NCBI GenBank assembly: GCA_022820995.1
Contig: JAJEEM010000058.1
Coordinates: forward strand, 143,235-207,234
DNA from: Gemmatimonadota bacterium
Lineage (GTDB): Bacteria; Gemmatimonadota; Gemmatimonadetes; Palauibacterales; Palauibacteraceae
DNA length: 64,000 bases
Direction of reading: 5' to 3'
Of this stretch, positions 51,034 to 60,036 are shown in pieces. Position numbers and translations under genes: made by a program. The notes under the pieces were generated by a model. That model saw only the letters and a program-made list of their open reading frames with translations, ran no database searches and was not told the origin of the DNA. The first letter of the stretch is position 1, and the number at the start of each line of letters is the position of its first letter.

Positions 51034-52755
51034 ATGTTCGGTTCGGTACGATGGCGGTTGATCTGGATCGCCGTTCTGGTAGCCATTTGCGGTTTCGCCC
51101 TCGTGCCCGAGACGATCGTGGACGAGGTCACAGGCGAGTCCGAGCAGGTCTGGCCGCTCAAGCTGGGATTGGACCTGCAGGGCGGGATGCACCTCGCGGT
51201 CGAGATCTACGACCCCGAAAACACCCTCAGCGGTCAGGATCTCGACGACGCGGTCGAACGCACGCTCACGACGATTCGGAACCGGATCGACGAGTTCGGC
51301 GTCCGGGAGCCGACGATCCAGCGCTCCGGGAACCGCATCATCATCGAACTCGCGGGGGTCGACGATCCGGAGCAGGCGAAGCGGATCGCCACGGAGACCG
51401 CGTTCATGGAGTTCAAGATCGTCACGGACGGTCAGGAGTTCATGGACGCGCTCGAGCGGATCGACCGCGCGATCGTGAACGAGGTGGGGATCGAGAACCT
51501 CCGGGTCACGACGCTCGAGACCGAGCCCGAAGTCGACCTCAGCGACATCCTCGGCGGCGGCGACGATTCCGCCGCGGCGGCGGATCCGGCCGAAGAAGCC
51601 GACGCAGCCGAAGAAGAGGATCCGGTCGCCGACTCCCTCGCGGCCGATGGAGGCGAAGCGGAGGCGGAGGACGCGGCGGAGGCAGTGGACGAAGCCACGG
51701 CTCGGCCCCTCTCGGCGCTTCTCGGACAGGGACGGATCCTCGGCGAATACCTCGTCCCGCAGGAAGATCAGCCCACGGCGGCGGCGTGGCTCGAACTCGA
51801 GGGCGTCCGGGAGGCGCTCCCCAGGGGCGTCACGCTTCACTGGGGAGTGGAGCAGGTCGGGGCGGGCGCGGGATCCTACGTGCCGCTCTATGTGCTCGAG
51901 GCGGAACCGCTGATCACGGGGGACATGCTTCAGGACGCGGGGCCCGCGAACCGGGATCCGACGTTCAACCAGCCGATCGTTCCCTTCGAGACGACCCGGC
52001 GCGGTTCGCGGGTGTTCGAGCGCGGCACGGCGCGCAACATCGGCGAGAACATGGCCATCGTCCTCGACGACCGGGTTCAGAGCTACGCCGTCATCCGCAG
52101 CGTCCTCAGCCGGCGCGCGCAGATCGAACTCACCCCGGGAGCGTCCTTCCAGGAGGCGCAGGAACTCGCGCTCGTCCTTCGGGCCGGCGCGCTGCCGATG
52201 CCGATCGAGGTCGTCGAGGAGCGCAACGTGAGCGCCTCGCTCGGCGAAGACTCCATCCGGCAGGGCCGCACCGCCTTCATCATCGGGATCGTCGGCGTGA
52301 TCATCGTCATGATGATCTACTACCGGGCGGCGGGCATACTCGCCGTCGGGGCGCTGCTCACGTACGTCGTCTTCATGCTGGGCGGCCTGGCCGGCCTCGA
52401 CGCGACGCTCACTCTGCCGGGCATCGCGGGTCTCATCCTCTCCATCGGAATGGCGGTGGACGCGAACGTCCTCATCTTCGAACGGGTGCGCGAGGAACTG
52501 GCGGCCGGGAAGACGCCGCGCACGGCGGTGGACGCGGGGTTCGGCAACGCGCTGTCGGCGATCGTGGACGCGAACCTCACGACGCTCATCACCGGGATCA
52601 TCCTCTTCCAGTTCGGGACCGGCGCGGTGCGGGGCTTCGCGGTGACGCTGTGCATCGGGATCCTCGCCTCGTTCTTCTCCGCGATCTACGTGACGCGGAC
52701 GCTCTTCATCATGTACCTGAACCGACGCGGCTCCCGGGAGTCCGTGAGCATATAG
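51034..52755 (+). CDS. secD: Protein translocase subunit SecD
   Basis: A 573-residue RND-type membrane protein that, with SecF, uses the proton gradient to pull proteins across the membrane. GLDLQGGMHLAVEI begins the periplasmic P1 region, and the six-helix domain includes GSNVLIFERVREEL-like VDANVLIFERVREEL with the conserved proton-path Asp. An acidic, Ala/Glu/Asp-rich insertion of about 60 residues (about 170-225) interrupts the periplasmic part and is unlike model SecD. It heads a long operon and is followed by secF after 13 bases. Confidence 0.95.
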   Translation: MFGSVRWRLIWIAVLVAICGFALVPETIVDEVTGESEQVWPLKLGLDLQGGMHLAVEIYDPENTLSGQDLDDAVERTLTTIRNRIDEFGVREPTIQRSGNRIIIELAGVDDPEQAKRIATETAFMEFKIVTDGQEFMDALERIDRAIVNEVGIENLRVTTLETEPEVDLSDILGGGDDSAAAADPAEEADAAEEEDPVADSLAADGGEAEAEDAAEAVDEATARPLSALLGQGRILGEYLVPQEDQPTAAAWLELEGVREALPRGVTLHWGVEQVGAGAGSYVPLYVLEAEPLITGDMLQDAGPANRDPTFNQPIVPFETTRRGSRVFERGTARNIGENMAIVLDDRVQSYAVIRSVLSRRAQIELTPGASFQEAQELALVLRAGALPMPIEVVEERNVSASLGEDSIRQGRTAFIIGIVGVIIVMMIYYRAAGILAVGALLTYVVFMLGGLAGLDATLTLPGIAGLILSIGMAVDANVLIFERVREELAAGKTPRTAVDAGFGNALSAIVDANLTTLITGIILFQFGTGAVRGFAVTLCIGILASFFSAIYVTRTLFIMYLNRRGSRESVSI

Positions 52756-52768
52756 GAACGAAGTCATC

Positions 52769-53710
52769 ATGAGGGTCTTCCAGAACGCGAACTACAAGTT
52801 CCTCTCCATGCGCCGGCCGGCGTACTTCGCGTCGGCCGCGATCATCACGATCGGCCTCCTGTCGATCGTCTTCCGCGGCGGGCTGCGGACGGGCGTCGAG
52901 TTCACCGGCGGCGTGCTGCTCGAGGTCCAGTTCTCGGAGACGACCGACGTGGGTCAGATCCGCGACGCGCTGACGGCCGGCGGGACGACGGGTGTCCAGA
53001 TTCAGCAGCTGCGGACCGTCGGGGCGGAGACCTTCGACTTTCTTCTGCGCGTGCCGGTCGGGGAGGAAGAGGACCAGAACGCGATCCGGGACCAGATCAG
53101 GACGAGCCTGGAGACGCAGTACTCCGCCGCGAGCTTCGAGATCGCGCGCGGCGATACGCTGAGCGCCAAGGTCGGCGACGAGTTCCAGCGCACCGCCGTC
53201 ATCGCCGTGCTCCTCTCCTTCCTCCTGACCCTGATCTACCTCGCCTTTCGCTTCGAGTGGCGGTTCGGCGTGGCCGCCGTGATCGCGACCGTGCACGACA
53301 TGCTCATCACCTTCGGGTTCATCTCGCTGTTCGACATCGAGATCAACCTCGCCACCGTCGCCGCGATTCTCACGATCATCGGGTATTCGCTCAACGACAC
53401 GATCGTCGTCTTCGACCGCGTGCGGGAGAATCTCAGGAAGAAGCGGAAGGAAGCGTACGACGTGACGCTCAACCGCAGCCTGAACGAGACGCTGCCCCGG
53501 ACGGTCCTCACCAGCGGCACGACGCTCATCGCGCTGCTTTCGCTCGTCGTCATCGGGGGCGCGGTGATTCGGCCTTTCGCCGGCGTGCTCATCATCGGCG
53601 TTCTCGTCGGGACGTATTCCTCGATCTTCGTGGCGTCCCCCGTTCTCGTCGAGATTCACGAGCGGGCGCGCAAGCGCGCCGCCCTCGCCGCCCGCGCCAG
53701 CCACGGTTGA
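52769..53710 (+). CDS. secF: Protein translocase subunit SecF
   Basis: A 313-residue partner of SecD. The N-terminal helix is followed by FTGGVLLEVQF in the small periplasmic domain, then the six-helix region with SLNDTIVVFDRVREN and LNRSLNETLPRTVLTSGTT, both diagnostic. Full length for a separate SecF. Its stop overlaps the tatD TTG. Confidence 0.95.
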   Translation: MRVFQNANYKFLSMRRPAYFASAAIITIGLLSIVFRGGLRTGVEFTGGVLLEVQFSETTDVGQIRDALTAGGTTGVQIQQLRTVGAETFDFLLRVPVGEEEDQNAIRDQIRTSLETQYSAASFEIARGDTLSAKVGDEFQRTAVIAVLLSFLLTLIYLAFRFEWRFGVAAVIATVHDMLITFGFISLFDIEINLATVAAILTIIGYSLNDTIVVFDRVRENLRKKRKEAYDVTLNRSLNETLPRTVLTSGTTLIALLSLVVIGGAVIRPFAGVLIIGVLVGTYSSIFVASPVLVEIHERARKRAALAARASHG

Positions 53711-54498
53711 CCGGTACGGGAGCCCGTACGACGCTCTTCGACTCGCACCTCCATCTGACCGCGGCCCGCTTCGCCTCCGACCTCGGCGAGGTGCTGGATC
53801 GGGCTCGCGCGCGCGGCGTGCGCCGCATGGTCACGATCGCCTCGGATCCCGAGGACGCGGAGGAAGCCCTGGCGCTGGCCGTGCGGACGCCCGATCTGTG
53901 GGCGACGGCCGGACTCCACCCCCACGCGGCGGACCGGACCTCGGCCTCCCTCATGCGCGAGATCGAGCGCATCGCCGAAGCCCCCGAGATCGTCGCGATC
54001 GGGGAGACGGGCCTGGACTTCCACTACGACAATGCGGCCCGGCCGGCGCAGCTGGAGAACTTCGAGGCGCACCTCCGGATGGCGGCCCGGCTCGGCCTGC
54101 CGATCGTCGTACACTCCCGCTCGGCGGAGGACGAGACGGCGGAGCGGGTGAGGGAGTACGGCGACGGCGCCGCGGGAGTGCTGCACTGCTTCACGGGAGG
54201 CGAAGCACTCCTCCACGCCGCCCTGGATGCGGACTGGTACGTCTCCTTTTCGGGCCTCATCACGTTCGTCCCGGAGCTGGCCGAGTGGGCCCGAGCGGTG
54301 CCGGACGACCGGCTCCTCATCGAGACGGACGCCCCCTACCTCGCGCCCGCCCCCCGCCGCGGCCGCCGAAACGAACCCGCCTACCTCACCCACACGTGCG
54401 AGCGGCTGGCGGAGGTGCGCGGCGTGTCCTTCGAGGAGGCCGCGGCGCTCACGGCGGCGAACGCCTGCCGCTTCTACGGCCTGCGGGACGCGGCGTGA
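53707..54498 (+). CDS. tatD: TatD-family metal-dependent hydrolase (DNase)
   Basis: A 263-residue TIM-barrel nuclease. Metal and active-site motifs are complete: FDSHLHL (His-x-His), GETGLD, VVHSRSA, LHCFTGG and IETDAPYL. TatD proteins act as 3'-5' DNA exonucleases or D-aminoacyl-type hydrolases in quality control. It starts at TTG in a TTGA overlap with secF and ends in GTGA with mutL, so it depends on coupled translation. Confidence 0.9.
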   Translation: MTGTGARTTLFDSHLHLTAARFASDLGEVLDRARARGVRRMVTIASDPEDAEEALALAVRTPDLWATAGLHPHAADRTSASLMREIERIAEAPEIVAIGETGLDFHYDNAARPAQLENFEAHLRMAARLGLPIVVHSRSAEDETAERVREYGDGAAGVLHCFTGGEALLHAALDADWYVSFSGLITFVPELAEWARAVPDDRLLIETDAPYLAPAPRRGRRNEPAYLTHTCERLAEVRGVSFEEAAALTAANACRFYGLRDAA

Positions 54499-56288
54499 AC
54501 CGGCCGGGGACGGGTGGCGTGCAGATCCTGCCCGACCACGTCGCGAACCAGATCGCGGCAGGCGAGGTCGTGGAGCGTCCCGCCTCCGTCGTCAAGGAAC
54601 TCGCCGAGAACGCGGTCGACGCGGGCGCGAAGCGCATCGAGGTCGCGCTCCGCAACGGAGGGAAGACCGAGATCCGGGTCTCGGACGACGGGAGCGGGAT
54701 GAGCCGGGAGGACGCCGTGCTCGCGCTGGACCGGCACGCGACGAGCAAGATCCGGAGCGTGGATGATCTGCGGAGCGTCCGCTCGTTCGGCTTCCGCGGC
54801 GAGGCGCTGCCCTCCATCGCGGCGGTGAGCCGGTTCGAACTGCACACGGCGCTGAGCCCGGAAGAGGGCGTGCGGGCGCGGGTCGATTTCGGGCGCATCC
54901 GCAGCGTCGATGACGTGCCGCGCCGGCGGGGCACGACGGTGACGGTCCGCGCGCTGTTCCACGACCTCCCGGCGCGCGCGAAGTTCCTCAGGAGTTCGGC
55001 CGCCGAGACGCGCGCCGCGGGCGAAGCGCTCGTGCTCCTCGCGCTTGCGAACCCCGCCGTCGGCTTCCGGTTCGAGTCGAATCGCCGCGCCTCCATGGAC
55101 CTCGCCCCGTCGCGCGACTGGCTCGAACGGATCGGCCAGCTGTGGGGAGACCTCGCCCCCACGCTCATTCCCGTGGAAGAGTCGGGCGGCCCCGTGCGCG
55201 TACGGGGCTTCGCCCAGCGGCCCGATGCCGCGCGCGCGAGGGGAGGGCGCCGCTACACCTTCGTGAACGGACGCCCCTTCCGGGATCCCGCGCTCCTGCG
55301 GCTGGTGGATGAGGCATTCCGGACGACGGTCGTCGAGGGCCTTCGGCCGAGCCTCTTCCTGCGGATCGAGGCGCCGCCCGAGTCCGTGGATGTCAACGTC
55401 CATCCGGCCAAGGCGGAGGTGCGTTTCCGCGACCGCGAGAGCGTTGAGGCGGCCGTCCGCGGCGCGGTGCGCGCCGCGCTGGCGCGGCTCGATTCGACGA
55501 AACCGGTCGGAGTCCCCGGCGAGGCGCCCGATCCGGAGCGCGGCCATCGAACGCCCTCCCCCGGCCGCGGCGCGACGTCCCGCGGCGAGCCGCCCGCGGA
55601 GATGCCGCAGTTCGCCCTCTTCGTCTCCGGGCGGGACGACGCGGACGGGCCGGCCGAGCCGGGGGCCGAAGCCGGCGCGGGCGGGCAGGGGGCCGCGGCG
55701 GGGGCGGCGTTCGTCGGCCCGGAACTGTGGCAGCTTCACGACCGTTACATTCTGGCTGCGACCCGCGAGGGGCTCCTCATCGTCGACCAGCACTCCGCCC
55801 ACGAGCGGGTGCTCTACGAGGAGATCATGGCGCGGTTCGAGGCGGGCGGCGGCACCTCCCAGGCGCTCCTCTTTCCGGTCACCCTGCAGTTCTCGCCGCC
55901 GGAGGCCGAGGCGCTCGAGGACCTCGCCGGGCTGCTCGCCCGGCAGGGCTTTGAGCTGGAGCCGTTCGGCGAGCGGACCTGGATTCTGACGGCGGCTCCG
56001 CAGCCCCACGCCCGGTTCGACGCCGAGCGCTGTCTGCGCGAGATGGTGCGGGAACTGGCGGAGGGCTCCCCGCTCGTGAACGCCGCGCGCAGCCAGCACG
56101 AGCGTCTTGCGATGAGCATGGCGTGCAAGGGAGCCATCAAGGCGGGCGAGCACATCTCCCCGGACGAGGCGAGGGAACTCTTCGACCGGCTGTTCGCGAC
56201 CCCGCTTCCCGGACACGATGTCCATGGCCGTCCGACAATCGTGCGCCTGAGCGTCGAGGAACTCGACCGGCGGTTCGGCCGCGGGTAG
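54495..56288 (+). CDS. mutL: DNA mismatch repair protein MutL
   Basis: A 597-residue GHKL ATPase that links MutS mismatch recognition to strand processing. The ATPase domain has QIAAGEVVERPASVVKELAENA and GFRGEALPSI. The C-terminal domain has DQHSAHERVLYEE, close to the endonuclease motif DQHA-x2-E-x4-E, and ACKGAIKAG. The final zinc motif usually written CPHGRP is DVHGRP here, with Asp in place of Cys. The middle linker (about 340-405) is Gly/Ala/Pro-rich. It starts at GTG inside the tatD stop. MutS is not in the window. Confidence 0.94.
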   Translation: MNRPGTGGVQILPDHVANQIAAGEVVERPASVVKELAENAVDAGAKRIEVALRNGGKTEIRVSDDGSGMSREDAVLALDRHATSKIRSVDDLRSVRSFGFRGEALPSIAAVSRFELHTALSPEEGVRARVDFGRIRSVDDVPRRRGTTVTVRALFHDLPARAKFLRSSAAETRAAGEALVLLALANPAVGFRFESNRRASMDLAPSRDWLERIGQLWGDLAPTLIPVEESGGPVRVRGFAQRPDAARARGGRRYTFVNGRPFRDPALLRLVDEAFRTTVVEGLRPSLFLRIEAPPESVDVNVHPAKAEVRFRDRESVEAAVRGAVRAALARLDSTKPVGVPGEAPDPERGHRTPSPGRGATSRGEPPAEMPQFALFVSGRDDADGPAEPGAEAGAGGQGAAAGAAFVGPELWQLHDRYILAATREGLLIVDQHSAHERVLYEEIMARFEAGGGTSQALLFPVTLQFSPPEAEALEDLAGLLARQGFELEPFGERTWILTAAPQPHARFDAERCLREMVRELAEGSPLVNAARSQHERLAMSMACKGAIKAGEHISPDEARELFDRLFATPLPGHDVHGRPTIVRLSVEELDRRFGRG

Positions 56289-56299
56289 CCGCCGCGCCC

Positions 56300-57244
56300 A
56301 TGGGTAGCTCGCCCGTGCCGGCCATCGCGGGGCCCACCGCCTCGGGGAAGACATCCGTCGCGATCGAGGTCGCGCGCCGCCTGGATGGCGAGATCATCTC
56401 CATGGACAGCCGCCAGGCGTACCGCGGCTTCGCCGTCGGGACTGCGGCACCCTCCGCCGGCGAACTCGCCGCTGCGCCGCACCACGGCGTCGGCTTCCTC
56501 GACCCGCACGAACGCTACGGCGCGGGTCGGTTCGCACGTCTGGCGACGCGCTGGCTCTCCGAGATCCGGACCCGGGGGCGCGTCCCCATCCTCGCCGGCG
56601 GCACCGGGCTCTTCCTGCGTGCGCTCACGCACCCGATGTTCGAGGAGCCTCCGCTCGATCCGGCGCGCCGCGCGGCGCTGCACGCCTGGCTGGATCGGCT
56701 CGAACGCGGGGAACTCGTACGCTGGGCATCCCGCCTCGATCCGCCGCTGGCGGCGCGACACCGCCCCCTCGACCGGCAGCGCGCGGCGCGCACGGCGGAA
56801 CTCGCGCTCATGACGGGCGAGCCGCTCACTCACTGGATGACGCGCGCCCCGGCCGAGCGCCCACCGCTTCGAACCGCGATCTTTGTGTTGGAGTGGCCCG
56901 CGCCGCTCCTGCGCGAACGGATCGCGCGCCGTGCCGAAGCCCTGGTGCGGGGTGGCGCGTGGCTGGAGGAGGTCAGGGGTCTCCTGGCCCGCGGCCTCGA
57001 CGGATCGCGCGCCTTCGATGCGCTGGGCTACGCGGACGTCGCGGCGCTGGTTCGGGGCGAGGCCGACGTCGACGAGACGATCGAGCGCGTGTCGAGGGCC
57101 ACCTGGCGCTACGCGCGCCGGCAGCGGACATGGTTCCGGCACCAGCTCCCCGAGGACGCCGTCGTCCTCGAGGTGCTGGACGAGTCGACGACGCCGGGGC
57201 AACTTGCGCGCCGCATCGCAACCGACTGGCGCGAATCAGGGTGA
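56300..57244 (+). CDS. miaA: tRNA dimethylallyltransferase
   Basis: A 314-residue enzyme transferring a dimethylallyl group to A37 of tRNAs reading UNN codons. The P-loop GPTASGKT is at about residues 11-18, followed by ISMDSRQAYRG and AGGTGLFLRAL, all diagnostic. The C-terminal WRYARRQRTWFRH is the tRNA-binding element. The ATG directly before the P-loop was chosen. It follows mutL by 11 bases, as in many bacteria. Confidence 0.94.
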   Translation: MGSSPVPAIAGPTASGKTSVAIEVARRLDGEIISMDSRQAYRGFAVGTAAPSAGELAAAPHHGVGFLDPHERYGAGRFARLATRWLSEIRTRGRVPILAGGTGLFLRALTHPMFEEPPLDPARRAALHAWLDRLERGELVRWASRLDPPLAARHRPLDRQRAARTAELALMTGEPLTHWMTRAPAERPPLRTAIFVLEWPAPLLRERIARRAEALVRGGAWLEEVRGLLARGLDGSRAFDALGYADVAALVRGEADVDETIERVSRATWRYARRQRTWFRHQLPEDAVVLEVLDESTTPGQLARRIATDWRESG

Positions 57245-57254
57245 AGACGGGACG

Positions 57255-58409
57255 ATGAAGATCGGGATCACGTGCTATCCGACGTACGGGGGCTCCGGGG
57301 CGATCGCCACCGAGCTGGGGCTCGGCCTCGCCCGCAGGGGGCACGAGGTGCACTTCATCTCCTATGCGCAGCCGTTCCGTCTCATCCACTTCATCGACGG
57401 CGTCTACTTCCACGAAGTCGAAGTCAATCGCTATCCGCTGTTCGAGTATCCCCCCTACTCGCTCGCGCTCGCCGTCACGATGCACGAAGTGGCGCGGCGC
57501 GAGGACCTCGACCTGCTCCACGTGCACTACGCGATCCCGCACGCGACAGCCGGCTGGATCGCGCGCGACATGCTCCGGGACGGAGGCCGCGACGTGAAGC
57601 TCGTCACGACGCTGCACGGCACGGACATCACGCTCGTGGGTCAGGATCCGTCATACTGGTCGATCACCCGCTTCTCGATCGAGAAGTCGGACCGGCTCAC
57701 CGCCGTCTCCGACTGGCTCCGCGAGCGGACGCACCGCGACTTCGACTGCAGCCGCTGCGCGATCGACGTCATACCGAACTTCGTCGATCCGGAGATCTAC
57801 GACCGCGAGCGCTACCGGGGCCGGCACCGGCTCGCGCGGGCCGGGGAAAAGGTCGTGATGCACATCTCGAACTTCCGGGCGGTCAAGCGGGTCCCGGATA
57901 TCATGCGGATGTTCGCGCGCATCCAGCGTGCCGTGCCGGCTCGCCTCATCCTCGTGGGGGATGGTCCGGAGCGGCAGCGCGCCGCGGAGATCGCCGCGGA
58001 GCTGGGCGTGGCGGAGCGCGTCGTCTTCCTCGGCAAGATCGACTCCGTCGCGGAACTCCTCGCCAGCGCGGATCTCTTCCTGCTCCCGAGCGAGCAGGAG
58101 TCCTTCGGGCTGGTGGCGCTGGAGGCCCAGGCTTCCGGCGTTCCCGTGGTGGGGTCGTCCGGCACGGGCCTCGACGAGGTCGTCGACGACGGCGTGACCG
58201 GCTACCTCCATCCGGTCGGAGCGGTGGACGCGATGGCGACATCGGCGATCTCGCTGCTGGACGATGAGGCGCGCTGGGACGCGTTCTCGCGCGCGTCGCG
58301 GGATCGAGCCATCGAGCGCTTCACGATCGACCGCATCGTCCCCCGCTACGAGGCGCTCTACCGCAACGTCCTCGCGGACGGCGACGGCTCGGGGGCTCGG
58401 ACGGAGTGA
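57255..58409 (+). CDS. bshA: N-acetyl-alpha-D-glucosaminyl L-malate synthase (bacillithiol synthesis)
   Basis: A 384-residue GT4 glycosyltransferase joining GlcNAc from UDP-GlcNAc to L-malate, the first step of bacillithiol synthesis. KIGITCYPTYGGSGAIATELG, HFISYAQPFRL, FHEVEVNRYPLFEYPPYSLALA and TTLHGTDITLVG follow the B. subtilis BshA sequence closely. The GT4 donor site E-x7-E is in EQESFGLVALEAQ. Bacillithiol is the main low-molecular thiol in several phyla, so this indicates thiol-redox chemistry based on it. bshB and bshC are not in the window. It follows miaA by 10 bases and overlaps uppP. Confidence 0.92.
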   Translation: MKIGITCYPTYGGSGAIATELGLGLARRGHEVHFISYAQPFRLIHFIDGVYFHEVEVNRYPLFEYPPYSLALAVTMHEVARREDLDLLHVHYAIPHATAGWIARDMLRDGGRDVKLVTTLHGTDITLVGQDPSYWSITRFSIEKSDRLTAVSDWLRERTHRDFDCSRCAIDVIPNFVDPEIYDRERYRGRHRLARAGEKVVMHISNFRAVKRVPDIMRMFARIQRAVPARLILVGDGPERQRAAEIAAELGVAERVVFLGKIDSVAELLASADLFLLPSEQESFGLVALEAQASGVPVVGSSGTGLDEVVDDGVTGYLHPVGAVDAMATSAISLLDDEARWDAFSRASRDRAIERFTIDRIVPRYEALYRNVLADGDGSGARTE

Positions 58410-59206
58410 ACCCGCTCGAAGCCCTCGTCCTCGGCGTCGTCCAGGGGCTCACCGAGTTCCTGCCCGTGTCGAGTTCCGGGCATCTCGTCCTCGGACAGGC
58501 GCTGTTCGGGATCGAACTCCCAGGCGTCGTGTTCGAGGTCACCGTGCACGTTGCCACCTTGTGCGCCGTGTGCTGGGTCTATCGCGGCCGCCTCGCGGCG
58601 CTGATTCGGGGGGTGTGCTCGGGGGATCGCCGGGGTATCCGGGATGCCGGACTGCTGGTGGCGGCCACGCTTCCGGCCGCCGCCGCCGGGGTCGGCCTCC
58701 GGAGCACGCTGGAGCCCACATTCGAGCGGCCCGTCTTCGCGGCGGCGATGCTGCTCGTCACGGGCGGCTTCGTATGGTCGATCCGGCGGCTGTCCCGCCG
58801 GGGCACGCGCGGGCGGCCGACGGTCCGCGGGGCGCTGGCGATCGGCCTCGCACAGGCGTGCGCGATCCTCCCCGGCATTTCGCGCTCGGGGAGCACCGTG
58901 GCCGCGGCGACCGCCGCCGGGGTCGAACCTCGCCGCGCGGCCGAGTTCTCCTTTCTCCTCTCCATCCCGGCGATCGGAGGGGCGGCCGTGCTGCAGGCGC
59001 CGAATCTCGGCGAGGCCGGACTCGCGGTCGGGATGCTGCCTCTTGCGGTCGCCTTCGCGGCTTCGGCCCTGTCAGGGGTCCTTGCCATTCGTATCTTCCT
59101 GCGGATGCTCGAGCGGCGCGTATTCCACCGCTTCGCCTGGTACTGCTGGCTCGTCGGCGGCGGATACCTGGCCGCGGCGGCGATCTGGCCGGCGCTTCGC
59201 GGATGA
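58406..59206 (+). CDS. uppP: Undecaprenyl-diphosphatase
   Basis: A 266-residue inner-membrane enzyme recycling undecaprenyl diphosphate to the monophosphate carrier for peptidoglycan. GLTEFLPVSSSGHLVL (about 13-28) and GISRSGSTVAAATAAG (about 157) contain the conserved Glu, Ser, Arg and Ser residues, and eight hydrophobic segments are seen. It starts at GTG inside the bshA stop. Confidence 0.95.
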   Translation: MNPLEALVLGVVQGLTEFLPVSSSGHLVLGQALFGIELPGVVFEVTVHVATLCAVCWVYRGRLAALIRGVCSGDRRGIRDAGLLVAATLPAAAAGVGLRSTLEPTFERPVFAAAMLLVTGGFVWSIRRLSRRGTRGRPTVRGALAIGLAQACAILPGISRSGSTVAAATAAGVEPRRAAEFSFLLSIPAIGGAAVLQAPNLGEAGLAVGMLPLAVAFAASALSGVLAIRIFLRMLERRVFHRFAWYCWLVGGGYLAAAAIWPALRG

Positions 59207-59213
59207 CCGTTGA

Positions 59214-60032
59214 ATGACTGACGTCGGAGCGACGATGCTCGCAGAAGAGGCGAAGGGCTGGGCCGGGGAGTCCGTCGCCGCACTGCGCGAGCACTGGAAC
59301 CGGGAGTCGGTCTTCGCCTTCGACCGCGTCCCCTCGACGAACGACCTCGCCCGCGAACTCGCGGAGGCCGGTGCGCCGTCCGGCACGATCGTGCTCTGCC
59401 ACGAACAGACGGCCGGGCGGGGAAGGGCGGACCGGAGCTGGACGTCTCCGGCGGGAGCCGGCCTCTATCTGAGCATGGTGTTTCGCCCGCGCGCGGTCAC
59501 GGTCCCGCCGCTCGTCACCGTCGTGGCCGGCGTCGATCTCGCGCGCGCACTGAACGGGCGCTTCCCCGGCCTCGGCTCGGCCGTGAAGTGGCCGAACGAC
59601 CTCATGGCGCGCGAGCGGAAGCTCGGCGGCATCCTGGCGGAGACCACGCGGGACGGCGAAAAGGACGTGTTTCTCGTGGTCGGCGTCGGCATCAACGTCG
59701 AGGCCGGCCGGCTGCCGGACGACGTGGACGGAGCGGTGGCGCTTGCGGACTGCGTGGGTCCGGCGCGTCTCGTCGATGTCGCGGATGCGGTCGTGGCGGG
59801 ACTCGAGCGCCGGCTTCCGCGCGTGCCGACGTCACTCGATGCGGCGTCGCTCGATGAACTCGACCGTCTCGACTGGCTGAAGAACCGCTGGGTCGAGCAC
59901 CGGCTCGCGGACCGCGAACCCGCCATCGGCCTGGCGGCCGGGATCGCTCCGGACGGCGCCCTTCTGCTGCGGCCGCGCGGGGGCGCCCTGCGCCGCGTCG
60001 TCGCGGGCTCCATCGCTCTCGGCGGAAGCTGA
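59214..60032 (+). CDS. birA: Biotin--[acetyl-CoA-carboxylase] ligase
   Basis: A 272-residue ligase attaching biotin to carrier proteins. STNDLARELA and the adenylate-binding loop QTAGRGRADRSW (usual GRGRxGR with an Asp change) are near residues 40-80, and KWPNDLMARERKLGGILAE is diagnostic. The C-terminal domain (GIAPDGALLLR) is intact. No N-terminal winged helix is present, so it is a class I ligase without BirA-type repression. The ATG follows uppP by seven bases and lacks a strong ribosome binding site. Confidence 0.9.
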   Translation: MTDVGATMLAEEAKGWAGESVAALREHWNRESVFAFDRVPSTNDLARELAEAGAPSGTIVLCHEQTAGRGRADRSWTSPAGAGLYLSMVFRPRAVTVPPLVTVVAGVDLARALNGRFPGLGSAVKWPNDLMARERKLGGILAETTRDGEKDVFLVVGVGINVEAGRLPDDVDGAVALADCVGPARLVDVADAVVAGLERRLPRVPTSLDAASLDELDRLDWLKNRWVEHRLADREPAIGLAAGIAPDGALLLRPRGGALRRVVAGSIALGGS

Positions 60033-60036
60033 TCTC

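Noticed and set aside
51051..52772. A 573-codon frame overlapping secD in the +2 register
   Set aside because: It is Arg/Gly/His-rich with no domain; SecD in the other frame has all conserved motifs.
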